Below, in pieces: positions 1-7,766 of a DNA stretch of 54,368 bases. Both the position numbers and the translations under genes were made by a program. The notes beneath the pieces are model-generated. The model made no database searches, was not told where the DNA came from, and saw only the letters and a list, made by a program, of their open reading frames with translations. Each line of letters opens with the position of its first letter. Position 1 is the first letter of the stretch. Origin of the DNA: Bradyrhizobium oropedii (GTDB taxonomy: Bacteria > Pseudomonadota > Alphaproteobacteria > Rhizobiales > Xanthobacteraceae); NCBI RefSeq assembly GCF_020889685.1, contig NZ_JACMYO010000036.1:1-54368 (forward strand), written 5' to 3'.

Positions 1-384
1 CATCGCAGCCTGCTCGACGATCCGCTCGCAGTCGCCGTCGCGCTCGGCGGCCGCGAGCTCGCGGCCATCGCGGGCGCCGTGCTGGCAGCGCGGGCAAGAT
101 CGATCCCGGTGCTGCTCGACGGCTTCGTCGCGACATCGGCGGTGCTGCCGCTGGCGCGGCTTGCGCCCAACGGTCTCGCACATTGCCGCGCCGGGCATGT
201 CTCGGCCGAGCTCGGCCATCGCCAGATGCTGCGCGAACTCGGGCTCGCGCCCCTGCTCGATCTCGAGATGCGGCTCGGCGAAGCCTCCGGCGCAGGGGTT
301 GCGATCCTGCTGCTGCGCGCGGCGCTCGCCTGTCATGGCGGCATGGCGACCTTTGCCGAGGCCGGCGTCTCCGGCGCGGGCTAA
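1..384 (+). CDS. cobT: CobT, nicotinate-nucleotide--dimethylbenzimidazole phosphoribosyltransferase (3' part)
   Basis: The reading frame is open from base 1, so the gene starts before the window; the last 127 residues are present. CobT transfers the phosphoribosyl group of nicotinate mononucleotide to 5,6-dimethylbenzimidazole, making the lower ligand of cobalamin. The fragment has the family's GGREL-AAIAG block (residues 16-25 of the fragment) and the C-terminal RLGEASGAG block. Glu94 there corresponds to the family's catalytic glutamate. The length after this motif matches the usual CobT C-terminus, so the 3' end looks intact. Other cobalamin genes, if present, lie to the left of the window. 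Confidence 0.9.
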   Translation, partial: HRSLLDDPLAVAVALGGRELAAIAGAVLAARARSIPVLLDGFVATSAVLPLARLAPNGLAHCRAGHVSAELGHRQMLRELGLAPLLDLEMRLGEASGAGVAILLLRAALACHGGMATFAEAGVSGAG

Positions 385-557
385 AGCTGCAGGTTAGCCG
401 AACAACTCCCCAAAAAGCCGGTGCATACCGCCCGCAAGGGCCGAATCTTCGCGTGCGCAGCATGACCTCTGCGCGCCAGAGGCCTAACGTCTGCGCCGGT
501 GGGACGCCATTCGGCGCCTCAGCCATGCTGAACCAGATACCGGGGAGAAATCGCGTC

Positions 558-848
558 ATGTCGGGAGTCCTCATCAATCTGATCATTCAAGTCATCAGCG
601 GAGCCGTCGGCGGCAATGTCGCTGCCGGAGCGGCCAAGAACATCGATCTCGGCACGCTCGGAAACACCATCGCAGGCGCCATCGGCGGCGGCGCGGGCGG
701 ACAGCTTCTGGGCATGCTGATTCCGCTGCTCGCCAATTCCGGCGCGACGCCTGACATCGGCAGCATCATCGGACAGGTCGCCGGCGGCGGCGTTGCCGGC
801 GCAGTGCTGACGGCGATCGTGGGCGCGCTCAAGAACCGGGCAGCCTGA
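558..848 (+). CDS. small glycine-rich hydrophobic protein, unknown function
   Basis: A 96-residue protein begins at an ATG preceded by a GGGGAGA ribosome binding site at 541-547. It is rich in Gly, Ala, Ile and Val, with GAxGG and GGGxxGG stretches resembling the glycine-zipper type of small membrane-associated protein. There is no cleavable signal peptide, and charged residues are few. A frame-compatible upstream ATG at 183 overlaps cobT and lacks a ribosome site, so I reject that start. I do not recognise a named family. It stands alone between cobT and a small exported protein. It may be a membrane-inserted or self-associating protein, but that is inferred from composition only. Confidence 0.65.
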   Translation: MSGVLINLIIQVISGAVGGNVAAGAAKNIDLGTLGNTIAGAIGGGAGGQLLGMLIPLLANSGATPDIGSIIGQVAGGGVAGAVLTAIVGALKNRAA

Positions 849-963
849 GCCCGCCGATCATGGCGGATAGGGCATCGGTCTTGACGATGCCCCATTCCGG
901 CGCGAGCCTTGCGGCTTCGGATGCGGTGCGACCTCGACCGCATCGTCGGCAGGGATTGCGCTG

Positions 964-1386
964 ATGAAAATATTTGTCGCGGCGGCAGCCCTCTGCGCAA
1001 CGGTTGGCTGCGCGCAAGCCGACGTTCGGATCCTCGCCAGCCCCGGTGGCCAGGTCGGCCCGTTCATCGATCTGTTCGACAAGGTGCGCGAGTCCGGTGA
1101 GCGCGTGGTGATCGACGGGCCGTGCCTGTCGGCCTGCACGCTCGTGCTCTCGATGGTGCCGGGCGACCGCATCTGCGTGACGCGGCGCGCCGTGCTCGGC
1201 TTCCATGCCGCGCGCTCGATCGACCGGCGCGGCCGAACCTATGCGGAGCCGGAAGCCTCCGAGGCGGTGCTGGAAGCCTACCCGGCGCCGGTGCGCGGCT
1301 GGATCGTGCGCCGCGGCGGCCTGACCTCGCGCCTGCTGCTGCTGCGCGGCCGCGAACTCGCCGCGATCTATCCGCGGTGCAGGTAG
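964..1386 (+). CDS. small exported protein with ClpP-like fold, possible serine hydrolase
   Basis: A 140-residue protein with an N-terminal signal peptide (about residues 1-19, ending AQA). The mature part reads like a reduced ClpP/crotonase-fold protein: SPGG at 26-29, a strand-loop ending in GPCLSACT with Ser56, and LGFHAA with His81. That spacing is what is expected for nucleophile and histidine in ClpP-type proteins. The chain is much shorter than ClpP (about 200 residues), and I cannot place the third catalytic residue. Proteins of this type are common and uncharacterised in Bradyrhizobium-like genomes. The start ATG is the only one that gives the signal peptide. Activity and substrate are unknown. 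Confidence 0.7.
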   Translation: MKIFVAAAALCATVGCAQADVRILASPGGQVGPFIDLFDKVRESGERVVIDGPCLSACTLVLSMVPGDRICVTRRAVLGFHAARSIDRRGRTYAEPEASEAVLEAYPAPVRGWIVRRGGLTSRLLLLRGRELAAIYPRCR

Positions 1387-1395
1387 GCTACGTGC

Positions 1396-1628
1396 GTCTC
1401 CTAGGGTGGGTTAGCGAAGCATAACCCACCGTCTTTGGTCTGCGTGACGGGCAGCGGGTTACGGCTTCGCCTAACCCGCCCTACGATTCTTTGTCCCGTC
1501 ATCCTGAGGAGCCGCGCAGCGGCGTCTCGAAGGATGCACGGCCCCGGCTGGTGGCCGTCGACCCTTCGAGACGCACGCGAGTGCGCGCTCCTCAGGGTGA
1601 CGGTCCGATTACCGGGCCGAGCAACCGC
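1396..1628. repeat. intergenic repeats (two palindromic families)
   Basis: No gene lies here. Bases 1404-1482 hold two mirrored copies of a GGGTTA(G/C)GC...AACCC(A/G)CC palindrome. Bases 1497-1603 hold a long imperfect palindrome that opens with CGTCATCCTGAGGAGC and closes with the near-complement GCTCCTCAGGGTGACG. The same family recurs at about 9926-10096, 31512-31640 and 49252-49363 in this window. It lies between a plus-strand and a minus-strand gene that converge on it. Confidence 0.8.
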
Positions 1629-2039
1629 CTACATCCCCTGCGGGCAGTTCACCATCCAGGGGATGCCGAACTGATCGACGCACATGCCGAAGCCGTTGGA
1701 GAAGAAGGTCTTGCCGAACGGCATGGTGACCGTGCCGCCTTCGGACAGCGCCTTGAAGCGGCGTTCGGCCTCTGCGGGATCCTCGACCTGCAACGACACA
1801 TGAAAGCCCTGCGGCTTCTGGAAGTGGCCGGGCGGGGCGTCGGAGGCCATGATGATCTCGCCGTCGATCGAGACCCTGGCGTGCATGATCTTGTCCTTCC
1901 AGCCGGGCGGCGTCTGCATCTCCGGATTGCCCTCGCCGTAGGGATAGGTTTCCTCGATCCGCGCACCGAGAACCTTCTGGTAGAAGTTCAGCGCGGCGCC
2001 GCAATTGCCGTCGTAGGAGAGATAGGGGTTGACCTGCAT
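1629..2039 (-). CDS. VOC-superfamily protein, PhnB-like
   Basis: A 136-residue protein of the vicinal-oxygen-chelate fold, PhnB/3-demethylubiquinone-methyltransferase-like type. It opens with MQVNPYLSYDGNC, continues with ALNFYQKVLGA, and ends with FGMCVDQFGIPWMVNC, all typical of the family's paired beta-alpha-beta-beta-beta modules. The chosen ATG has AGGGAG about five bases upstream; a longer reading frame adds 15 residues that do not fit the family. The family includes isomerases and resistance proteins, and most PhnB-like members have no known substrate. It leads a run of minus-strand genes of mixed function (SRPBCC, DoxX-like, sigma factor) without a tight operon link. Confidence 0.85.
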   Translation of the reverse strand: MQVNPYLSYDGNCGAALNFYQKVLGARIEETYPYGEGNPEMQTPPGWKDKIMHARVSIDGEIIMASDAPPGHFQKPQGFHVSLQVEDPAEAERRFKALSEGGTVTMPFGKTFFSNGFGMCVDQFGIPWMVNCPQGM

Positions 2040-2118
2040 CGCATGCTCCCTGGGTAGATTCTCGTTTTGACGCGTTTTCTTCACGCGAACCGGAAACCAC
2101 TTCGCTCGAAAACGCTCG

Positions 2119-2655
2119 CTATTTTTCAGTCAGCTTCTTCAGATTGGCGAGACCGGCCTCGAAATCCTTGCCGATCATGTGATCCAGGTTGATGAACACC
2201 TGCATCACCTTCGACATGAAGACGGCCGGACCATACATGGTCCATGTGACGCTGGTCGCATCCCCCTGCGGCAGCATTGTGAACTCGGCGGTGTTGTGGC
2301 CTTCGAACGGCTTGAAGAAGTCGAGCTTGATGACGATCTTCGACGGCGCGGCGGACTGCAGGATCTCCATGCGGCCGGAACCGACATTCTTGTTGCCGTC
2401 CCAGGCATAGGCCGCGCCCTGCCCGCGCTCGGCGCCGCTATAGACGCGCTTCATGGCGGCATCCCGGTTTTCATAAGGCGACCAGACCGTCCACTGACGG
2501 AAATCGTTGATCAGCGGAAAGACCCGATCGGCCGGCGCATTGATGCTGACCGCACGCGTGACCCGAAGCGTGCCCGGCTTGGTCGCCGCGATGACGAGGA
2601 TGACGGCGATCGCGACGGCGAGGACAATCGCGATGATGGCAATGGTCTCGAACAT
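2119..2655 (-). CDS. membrane-anchored SRPBCC-family protein
   Basis: A 178-residue protein with one N-terminal transmembrane helix (about residues 3-25, rich in Ile, Ala and Val) followed by a SRPBCC (START/Bet v1-like) ligand-binding domain. Diagnostic parts are the opening INAPADRVFPLINDFRQW, the acidic and glycine-rich middle, and a C-terminal amphipathic helix ending in LANLKKLTEK. GGAGA sits upstream of the ATG. A longer frame joins it to the next gene through translated intergenic sequence, which I reject. These proteins bind hydrophobic ligands or act as polyketide-cyclase-like proteins; no substrate can be deduced. Confidence 0.85.
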   Translation of the reverse strand: MFETIAIIAIVLAVAIAVILVIAATKPGTLRVTRAVSINAPADRVFPLINDFRQWTVWSPYENRDAAMKRVYSGAERGQGAAYAWDGNKNVGSGRMEILQSAAPSKIVIKLDFFKPFEGHNTAEFTMLPQGDATSVTWTMYGPAVFMSKVMQVFINLDHMIGKDFEAGLANLKKLTEK

Positions 2656-2687
2656 AACTGTCTCCACAGGGTGAATTGAGGAATAGC

Positions 2688-3098
2688 TTAACGACGGAAC
2701 GGCAGCAGCGCACGCAGATTGCCGTCCCGCAGATAGAGCCCGCCCCACACCATCAGGCCGAGATAGACCCCGAACAGCGTGTGGCTGAACAGCGGGCTGC
2801 CGATCCGCACATGGGACGCGATCGCACCGCCGAGATAGCCGGTGAGCAGGATGGCGCCGAGGATCGAGGTCGGCGGCACCGAGTACAACAGCGTGCAGAC
2901 GATGGTGATGATGCCGAGGCTGCGCGCCAGCGTGTCGCTCGCACCAAAGCCCATCTTGTCCATGGTCTCGGTGACGACAGGCAATGGCAACAGCTTGATC
3001 GCGCCATCGAACAGCAGGAAAAGGATAACCACGCCGCTCATGACGCGGCCGGTGATGCGGGCGGGCTTTGAGACTTCGGTGTCGATGATCGTCGGCAT
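2688..3098 (-). CDS. DoxX-like integral membrane protein
   Basis: A 136-residue protein with four predicted transmembrane helices: about residues 14-34, 52-72, 76-93 and 104-121. The motif GAIKLLPLPVVTETMDKMGF and the later LGAILLTGYLGGAIASHVR are typical of the DoxX-like group. Members are linked to redox or thiol homeostasis in some bacteria, but most are uncharacterised. It lies 32 bases upstream of the SRPBCC gene on the same strand, so the two are probably co-transcribed. DoxX-like, SRPBCC and YCII genes often travel with ECF42 sigma factors, which is the arrangement seen here. Confidence 0.82.
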   Translation of the reverse strand: MPTIIDTEVSKPARITGRVMSGVVILFLLFDGAIKLLPLPVVTETMDKMGFGASDTLARSLGIITIVCTLLYSVPPTSILGAILLTGYLGGAIASHVRIGSPLFSHTLFGVYLGLMVWGGLYLRDGNLRALLPFRR

Positions 3099-3187
3099 GG
3101 CGGGCTCCGTAACGCTTGGTGATGCTCTGCCTCCATGACGAACGACAGGACGACGGGCCGACAAGGACGGTGAAGATTTTTTGAGAT

Positions 3188-3280
3188 TCGTCATGGCCGG
3201 GCTCGTCCCGGCCATCCACGTCTTCCTTCTTCGCGGCATCCAAAGACGCGGATCCCCGGCACAAGGCCGGGCATGACGTG
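3188..3280. repeat. dispersed palindromic repeat (GTCATGGCCGGG type)
   Basis: Two inverted halves, beginning CGTCATGGCCGGGCTCGTCC and ending GGCACAAGGCCGGGCATGAC, flank a short spacer. Similar arrangements at 15091-15205 and 19529-19612 make this a dispersed intergenic family. Confidence 0.7.
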
Positions 3281-3295
3281 CAGCAATGTTGGGAG

Positions 3296-4573
3296 CTACT
3301 TCGCCTTCACGTTGCGCGGCTGGCTGTCGCGCATCAGGCGGTCGATATGCATGCGGATGTGGGCGGCTTCCGCGGTGGTGTTGGCGAGCGCGATGGCGCG
3401 GTCGAAGGTGACGCGGGCCTCCTCGTTGCGGCCGAGTTGCATCAGGAAGGCGCCGCGCACGCCGAAGTAATGGAAGTAATTGGAAAGCCGCGGCGCCAGC
3501 GGCTCGATCATCTCGAGCGCGGCTTCCGGCCCCTTCACCTTGGAGACCGCAACCGCGCGGTTGAGCGTGATCACTGGCGACGGCTGCATGATCTCGAGCG
3601 CACCATAGAGCAGGTCGATCTGGGTCCAGTCGGTATCCTCGGGCTTTTCCGCGCGGGCGTGGAGTGCGGCGATCGCGGCCTGCACCTGATAGGGGCCGCT
3701 GCGGCGATGGCGCATCGCCTTGTCGATCAGCGCTGCGCCCTCGGCGATCAGCTTCTGATTCCACAGGCTGCGGTCCTGGTCGTCGAGCAGGATCACCTGG
3801 CCATCGGCGTCGAAGCGCGCGGCGGCGCGGGCATGCTGCAACAGCAGCAGCGCCGTCAGCCCCATGATCTCCGGCTCGCTCTGGAACAGCCGCAGCAGCA
3901 GGCGGGCAAGGCGAATCGCCTCCTCGCACAGCGGCGAGCGGATTTGAGCGGTGTCGCCGCTCGCCGAATAGCCCTCGTTGAAGATCAGGTAGATCATCGC
4001 CGCGACCGAGACGAGCCGCTCGCTGCGCTCGACCGCGCCCGGCGTCTCGAACGGCACGTTGGCGTCGGCGACGCGCGCCTTGGCCCGCGTGATGCGCTGC
4101 TCCATCGCGGCTTCCGAGACCAGGAAGGCGCGCGCGATCTGCTTCACCGTCAGGCCGGAGACGATACGCAGCGCGAGCGCGATCTGCTGGGTCGCCGGCA
4201 GATCCTTGTGACAGCAGATGAACAGCAGCCGCAGGATATCGTCGCGGTAATGCGAGCCGTCGAGCCGCTCGGCAAGCTCGTCCTCGGCGTCGTCGAGGTC
4301 GGAGATCGCCTGGTCGTCGTCGGGCAGCGGTTGCTGCTTCTTGTTGCGGCGAACCTCATCGATCGCGACGTTGCGGCCGACCATGATCAGCCACGCCGCG
4401 GGATCGCGCGGCGGGCCGTTCTGCGGCCAGCTCTTGAGCGCCCGCAGGCAGGCGTTCTGGAAGGCTTCCTCGGCGGTGTCGAGATTGCGGAAGTAGCGCA
4501 GCAACGCGCCAACCGCCTGGGGACGCGCCGATGTCAGCGTGGCATCGATCCAGGCGGTGTCGGTCACGCTCAC
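3296..4573 (-). CDS. RNA polymerase ECF sigma factor, ECF42 type
   Basis: A 425-residue protein, twice the length of a classical ECF sigma factor. The N-terminal 170 residues hold region 2 (LDTAEEAFQNACLRALKSW and AAWLIMVGRNVAIDEVRR) and region 4 (IALALRIVSGLTVKQIARAF, with EAAMEQRITRAK). The remaining 250 residues are an all-helical extension resembling TPR repeats (FLMQLGRNEEARVTFDRAI), as known for the ECF42 group. There is no anti-sigma factor; ECF42 is instead genetically linked to DGPF-motif YCII proteins, and one lies directly upstream. The start is a GTG overlapping that gene's TGA by four bases, indicating translational coupling. Targets are unknown; oxidative or antibiotic stress is typical for the group. 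Confidence 0.92.
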   Translation of the reverse strand: MSVTDTAWIDATLTSARPQAVGALLRYFRNLDTAEEAFQNACLRALKSWPQNGPPRDPAAWLIMVGRNVAIDEVRRNKKQQPLPDDDQAISDLDDAEDELAERLDGSHYRDDILRLLFICCHKDLPATQQIALALRIVSGLTVKQIARAFLVSEAAMEQRITRAKARVADANVPFETPGAVERSERLVSVAAMIYLIFNEGYSASGDTAQIRSPLCEEAIRLARLLLRLFQSEPEIMGLTALLLLQHARAAARFDADGQVILLDDQDRSLWNQKLIAEGAALIDKAMRHRRSGPYQVQAAIAALHARAEKPEDTDWTQIDLLYGALEIMQPSPVITLNRAVAVSKVKGPEAALEMIEPLAPRLSNYFHYFGVRGAFLMQLGRNEEARVTFDRAIALANTTAEAAHIRMHIDRLMRDSQPRNVKAK

Positions 4574-4938
4574 GTCTTTGCGCTCCCCGGAGTGAAGTGG
4601 CCGACCGGGCGAATCTCATAGGTGCCGCCGGGATTGGCCTCGCCGAGGTCGCGCGCGATGTCGAGCACCTCGTCGAGGTTCTTGCCCTCGACCAGATAGA
4701 AACCGAGCAGCTGCTCCTTGGTCTCGGCGAACGGGCCGTCCAGCACCAGCGGCGGGTTTTCCTTGCGCAGCGTGGTCGCGGCCGTGGTCGGCAGCAGCCG
4801 GGCCACCGGGCCGAGCTTGCCTTGCTTTGCGAGCTTGTCCTGCACGACGGACAGTTTCTGCATGACCGAGGCGTCGTGCTCCTTGCTCCAGGAACCGACC
4901 ATGTCTTCGTCATGATAGCAGAGGATGGCGTACAGCAT
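4570..4938 (-). CDS. YCII-family DGPF-motif protein, partner of ECF42 sigma factor
   Basis: A 122-residue YCII-related protein starting MLYAILCYHDED, with DGPFAETKEQLLGFYLVEG at 67-85 carrying the DGPF motif. It ends in the usual EIRPVGHF-like segment. DGPF proteins accompany ECF42 sigma factors across several phyla; their biochemical role is unsettled, though a link to sigma-factor control has been proposed. The ATG chosen has GGAG 11 bases upstream; an in-frame ATG at 4959 would add seven residues. Its TGA overlaps the sigma factor start by four bases. Transcription probably begins in the gene-free stretch upstream. Confidence 0.9.
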   Translation of the reverse strand: MLYAILCYHDEDMVGSWSKEHDASVMQKLSVVQDKLAKQGKLGPVARLLPTTAATTLRKENPPLVLDGPFAETKEQLLGFYLVEGKNLDEVLDIARDLGEANPGGTYEIRPVGHFTPGSAKT

Positions 4939-4959
4939 CGAAAAGGCATCTCCGTTCAT

Positions 4960-5414
4960 TGCAAGAACGAACGATTATGCCCGCTGCCGACAGGCCGAGC
5001 GAAAGAAATTTAGGTTCCTGATGGCGGCGATGGATTTCGATCGAAGCCTCGTGGCGAGCCTCGGCAGACCGGACGCTGGACCGCGGCGCTGGCGCATGTC
5101 CAGCACCGCGACGGTCCTCGTGTGGCGATCCGGCGCGCCTTTGGTCGCATCGCTCTTCCGCTGACGAATGTGGCTCTTCGTCACCAGGCGAGATGCGTGC
5201 TGCCTTCATGGCTCCGGAAGCCGCAGGCCGAGCGAGAGCAACGGCCGGTTGTGCCTGCGCGGACGCGTCGGCATTTGCGAGCACGAGGCTGCGGCGATCG
5301 CCTGCGCAAGATGTGACGGCGACGACCGACGATCAAAGCTGAGGCCCGGATCAGTTTGTGCATGGAAGTTATCCCCTGTTGATGGCAGGAGACCCGAGAC
5401 GGGCATGACCCGTT
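4960..5414. other. gene-free stretch between the YCII gene and ghrA
   Basis: About 455 bases separate the divergently transcribed YCII and ghrA genes. The open frames found here are short, lack ribosome sites and resemble no protein I know. It should contain the promoter of the YCII-sigma operon, but I cannot identify the boxes with confidence. Confidence 0.5.
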
Positions 5415-5432
5415 ATGTGACGTGCATCACAT
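5415..5432. promoter_or_regulatory. CRP/FNR-type palindrome in the ghrA leader
   Basis: ATGTGA and TCACAT are perfect inverted arms six bases apart, matching the classical CRP consensus TGTGA-N6-TCACA. The site ends eight bases before the GGAGG ribosome site of the downstream gene. A position this close to the start suggests repression, or a very short leader. Confidence 0.6.
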
Positions 5433-5451
5433 TGACTTTGGAGGTATCTGG

Positions 5452-6417
5452 ATGGGTAAGGGCGCACTCGCGCTGCTGATCAACGGCGGCTCGGAAAACT
5501 GGTCGTCGACGCGCTGGAAGGCGCGGTTCGACGCGGTCTGCCCCGACCGCTCTGTGGTGCTGCTTCCGGATGGCGCGCTCGACCCCGCCGAGGTGCACTA
5601 TGCCGCGGTGTGGAAGCCGAAGCCGGGCGAGCTCGCGGCGTTCAAGAACCTGCGCGTCGTTTTCAACCTCGGTGCCGGAGTCGATGCGCTGATGGCCGAC
5701 CGCTCGCTGCCCGACGTGCCGCTGGTGCGGGTTTCGGTCGGCGACCTCACCGACCGCATGACCGAATATGTCGTGCTGCATGTGCTGATGCATCACCGCC
5801 AGGAGCTTTATCTGCGGGAGTCGCAGCGGGCAAAGCGCTGGGCGCCGGACTACCAATGGGCGGCAAGCGCGATCACCGTCGGCGTGATGGGGCTCGGCAC
5901 CCTCGGCGCGGCCTCGGCGCATGCGCTCCGCGCGCTCGGCTTCCGGGTCGTCGGCTGGAGCCGCAGCGAGAAGCGGATCGACGGCATCACATGCTATCAC
6001 GGCACTGAAGAGCTCGATGCATTCCTGCGCGCAACCAACATCCTGGTCTGCCTGCTGCCGCTGACGCCGGATACGCGGCATGTGCTCAACCGCGATGCGT
6101 TCGCCAAGCTGAACCGCAACAGCCCGCTCGGCGCGCCCGTCATCATCAATGCCGGCCGCGGCGGCTTGCAGAACGAAGCGGACATCCTGCGCGCGCTCGA
6201 CGACGGCACGCTGGGCGCCGCCTCGCTCGACGTCTTCGAGACCGAGCCGCTGCCCGAGGCGAGCCCGTTCTGGAGCCACCCGAAAGTGGTGCTGACCCCG
6301 CACAACGCCGCCGACACCGACGCCGACGAGATCTCGAAATACGTCGCGCAGCAGATCGCACGCTTCGAGGCGGGCGGCGCGCTGGAAAACATGGTCGATC
6401 GCAAGCGGGGATATTGA
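5452..6417 (+). CDS. ghrA: GhrA-type glyoxylate/hydroxypyruvate reductase
   Basis: A 321-residue member of the D-2-hydroxyacid dehydrogenase family that reduces glyoxylate to glycolate and hydroxypyruvate to glycerate with NAD(P)H. The Rossmann motif GLGTLG is at 147-152. The catalytic set Arg236 (NAGRGG), Glu265 (FETEPLP) and His284 (TPHNAA) is present. The length matches GhrA (about 312). The ATG has GGAGG seven bases upstream; a slightly longer frame opens inside the CRP-like palindrome and lacks a ribosome site. The gene stands alone, with repeats downstream. The exact substrate could differ from E. coli GhrA. Confidence 0.88.
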   Translation: MGKGALALLINGGSENWSSTRWKARFDAVCPDRSVVLLPDGALDPAEVHYAAVWKPKPGELAAFKNLRVVFNLGAGVDALMADRSLPDVPLVRVSVGDLTDRMTEYVVLHVLMHHRQELYLRESQRAKRWAPDYQWAASAITVGVMGLGTLGAASAHALRALGFRVVGWSRSEKRIDGITCYHGTEELDAFLRATNILVCLLPLTPDTRHVLNRDAFAKLNRNSPLGAPVIINAGRGGLQNEADILRALDDGTLGAASLDVFETEPLPEASPFWSHPKVVLTPHNAADTDADEISKYVAQQIARFEAGGALENMVDRKRGY

Positions 6418-6441
6418 GGCCGGCGGGAGATATTAAGGCAG

Positions 6442-6576
6442 TGTCGTCCCGGGCAAGCGAAGCGCGACCCGGGACCCATAACCACCGATGCTAATTGATG
6501 AGCGATGCTGGAACGGCGAGTGCAGTTCACTACGCCGGCCGCAGGGTATGGGTCCCTGCTTTCGCAGGGACGACGA
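6442..6576. repeat. paired GTCGTCCC...GGGACCCATAACC repeat
   Basis: Bases 6442-6486 carry GTCGTCCCGGGC, a hairpin and GGGACCCATAACCACC. Bases 6547-6575 carry the inverted partner ATGGGTCCCTGC...GCAGGGACGAC. The same unit occurs four more times at 40764-41038. The converging genes ghrA and the SRPBCC gene flank it, so it may also serve as a bidirectional terminator. Confidence 0.75.
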
Positions 6577-6625
6577 GGTTGATGGGGCAGCGCTTCACCG
6601 ACGAAGCGCTGTCCTCGGCCGCGCC

Positions 6626-7117
6626 TCAGCCCATCCCCGCAACGATCTCCGCGAGCCGGTCGTAAGCCGGCTCGACGCCCTTCTCGATGCCGGAATTGAG
6701 ATGACCGTCGCGCGCCTCCTTGGTCGGGTGGCGGATCGTGGTCGTCAGCGTGGTGGTGCCGCCGGCCTCGACGAACGTCGACGTCACCAGATACTCGTCG
6801 CTGGTGAAGCCGGGCATCGAGAAGGTTTCGCCGAATGCAAGCCGCTCCGGGCGCACCACCTCGCGATAGGTGCCGGTGAGTTCATGCTCGATGCCCTCGG
6901 ACGAACGGAACACGAAGCGATAGCGGCCGCCGACGCGCAGGTCTACCTCGCACACCGGCATCGCCATCGCGTCGCAGCCAAGCCAGCGAACCAGATATTC
7001 CGGCTTGGTCATCGCGTCGAACACGAAGCGCCGCGGCGCGTCGAACTGGCGTGTCATGGCGAACTCGAAATCCGACGGGGTCGTGATCCTCAGCGTCTTA
7101 TTCACGCGTGCGTCCAC
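6626..7117 (-). CDS. SRPBCC (AHSA1-type) protein paired with ArsR regulator
   Basis: A 163-residue SRPBCC protein of the AHSA1/activator-of-Hsp90-ATPase-like type. It reads FEFAMTRQFDAPRRFVFDAMTKPEYLVRWLG near the N-terminus, VGGRYRFVF in the middle and a C-terminal helix with GIEKGVEPAYDRLAEIVA. The family binds small hydrophobic ligands. Its start lies inside the end of the upstream ArsR gene (20-base overlap), the standard arrangement for ArsR-SRPBCC pairs. The start could be a few residues later at a non-ATG codon, but this is the only ATG before the conserved FEFAMTRQF segment. Confidence 0.87.
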   Translation of the reverse strand: MDARVNKTLRITTPSDFEFAMTRQFDAPRRFVFDAMTKPEYLVRWLGCDAMAMPVCEVDLRVGGRYRFVFRSSEGIEHELTGTYREVVRPERLAFGETFSMPGFTSDEYLVTSTFVEAGGTTTLTTTIRHPTKEARDGHLNSGIEKGVEPAYDRLAEIVAGMG

Positions 7118-7502
7118 GTTGCTTCTCCTTGGTTACTCTGACTTTGCGGTTGCTACGCGGCGGGGCCTTCACGGCCTCATCCGCCTTCATCTCCTCGAGC
7201 AAGCCGTCGAGGCGGTTGAAGCTCTCGTCCCAGAAGCGGCGGAAATTCCCGAGCCAGCCGTCGACCTGCTTGAACGAGGCCGGCGCGATGCGGCACGGCC
7301 GCCACTGCGCCTCACGCCCACGCGAGATCAAGCCGGCATGCTCCAGCACCTTCAGGTGCTTGGAGATCGCCGGCAGGCTCATGTCGAACGGTTTTGCCAG
7401 CTCCATCACTGAGGTCTCGCCGAGCGCAAGCCGCGCCAGGATCGCGCGCCGGGTCGGATCGGCCAGCGCCGCGAAGGTCGAACTGAGGGGGTCCAGCGGC
7501 AT
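7098..7502 (-). CDS. ArsR-family winged-helix transcriptional regulator
   Basis: A 134-residue ArsR-type repressor. It begins SSTFAALADPTRRAILARLA, with the winged helix-turn-helix at about residues 29-63 (SVMELAKPFDMSLPAISKHL then KVLEHAGLI). There are no metal-binding cysteines of the CxC type, so it belongs to the non-metal subgroup that controls an adjacent SRPBCC gene. The C-terminus is lysine/arginine-rich. Downstream it overlaps the SRPBCC gene by 20 bases, so the pair is one transcript, probably autoregulated from the stretch upstream of 7502, which includes the AT-rich TTAAATAACC. Confidence 0.92.
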   Translation of the reverse strand: MPLDPLSSTFAALADPTRRAILARLALGETSVMELAKPFDMSLPAISKHLKVLEHAGLISRGREAQWRPCRIAPASFKQVDGWLGNFRRFWDESFNRLDGLLEEMKADEAVKAPPRSNRKVRVTKEKQRGRTRE

Positions 7503-7600
7503 GTACTTAGCTCATCGGTTAAATAACCTTTGGGTTAAGTACGCCCGAACGACGCGCGCGTCAACGGCCGATTTTGGCAACTGACGCAGACGACGGCAGT

Positions 7601-7746
7601 ACCCTCCCTCTCCCCGTTCTTACGGGGAGAGGGTTGGGGTGAGGGGCTGCCTCCGCGAGTTGCGAACGAGGTTGGACCTGTCCCCCCTCACCCGGAATGC
7701 ATCTCACGATGCATTCCGGCCTCTCCCCGCACGCGGGGCGAGATGA
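7601..7746. repeat. hairpin-rich intergenic repeat (CTCTCCCC...GGGGAGAG)
   Basis: Bases 7606-7631 form a hairpin of CCTCTCCCC and GGGGAGAGG arms. Bases 7684-7742 contain ACCCGGAATGCAT...ATGCATTCCGG and a further CTCTCCCCGC...GCGGGGCGAG hairpin. No gene is present between the ArsR promoter and the reductase stop codon. Confidence 0.65.
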
Positions 7747-7766
7747 AGCGAAGTCCGATCTCGATC

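Noticed and set aside
2119..3929. Long minus-strand frames that seem to fuse the SRPBCC and DoxX-like proteins to upstream sequence
   Set aside because: The extra N-terminal parts are translated intergenic repeats or sigma-factor DNA in another frame. ATG codons with good ribosome sites at 2655 and 3098 give complete family-length proteins.
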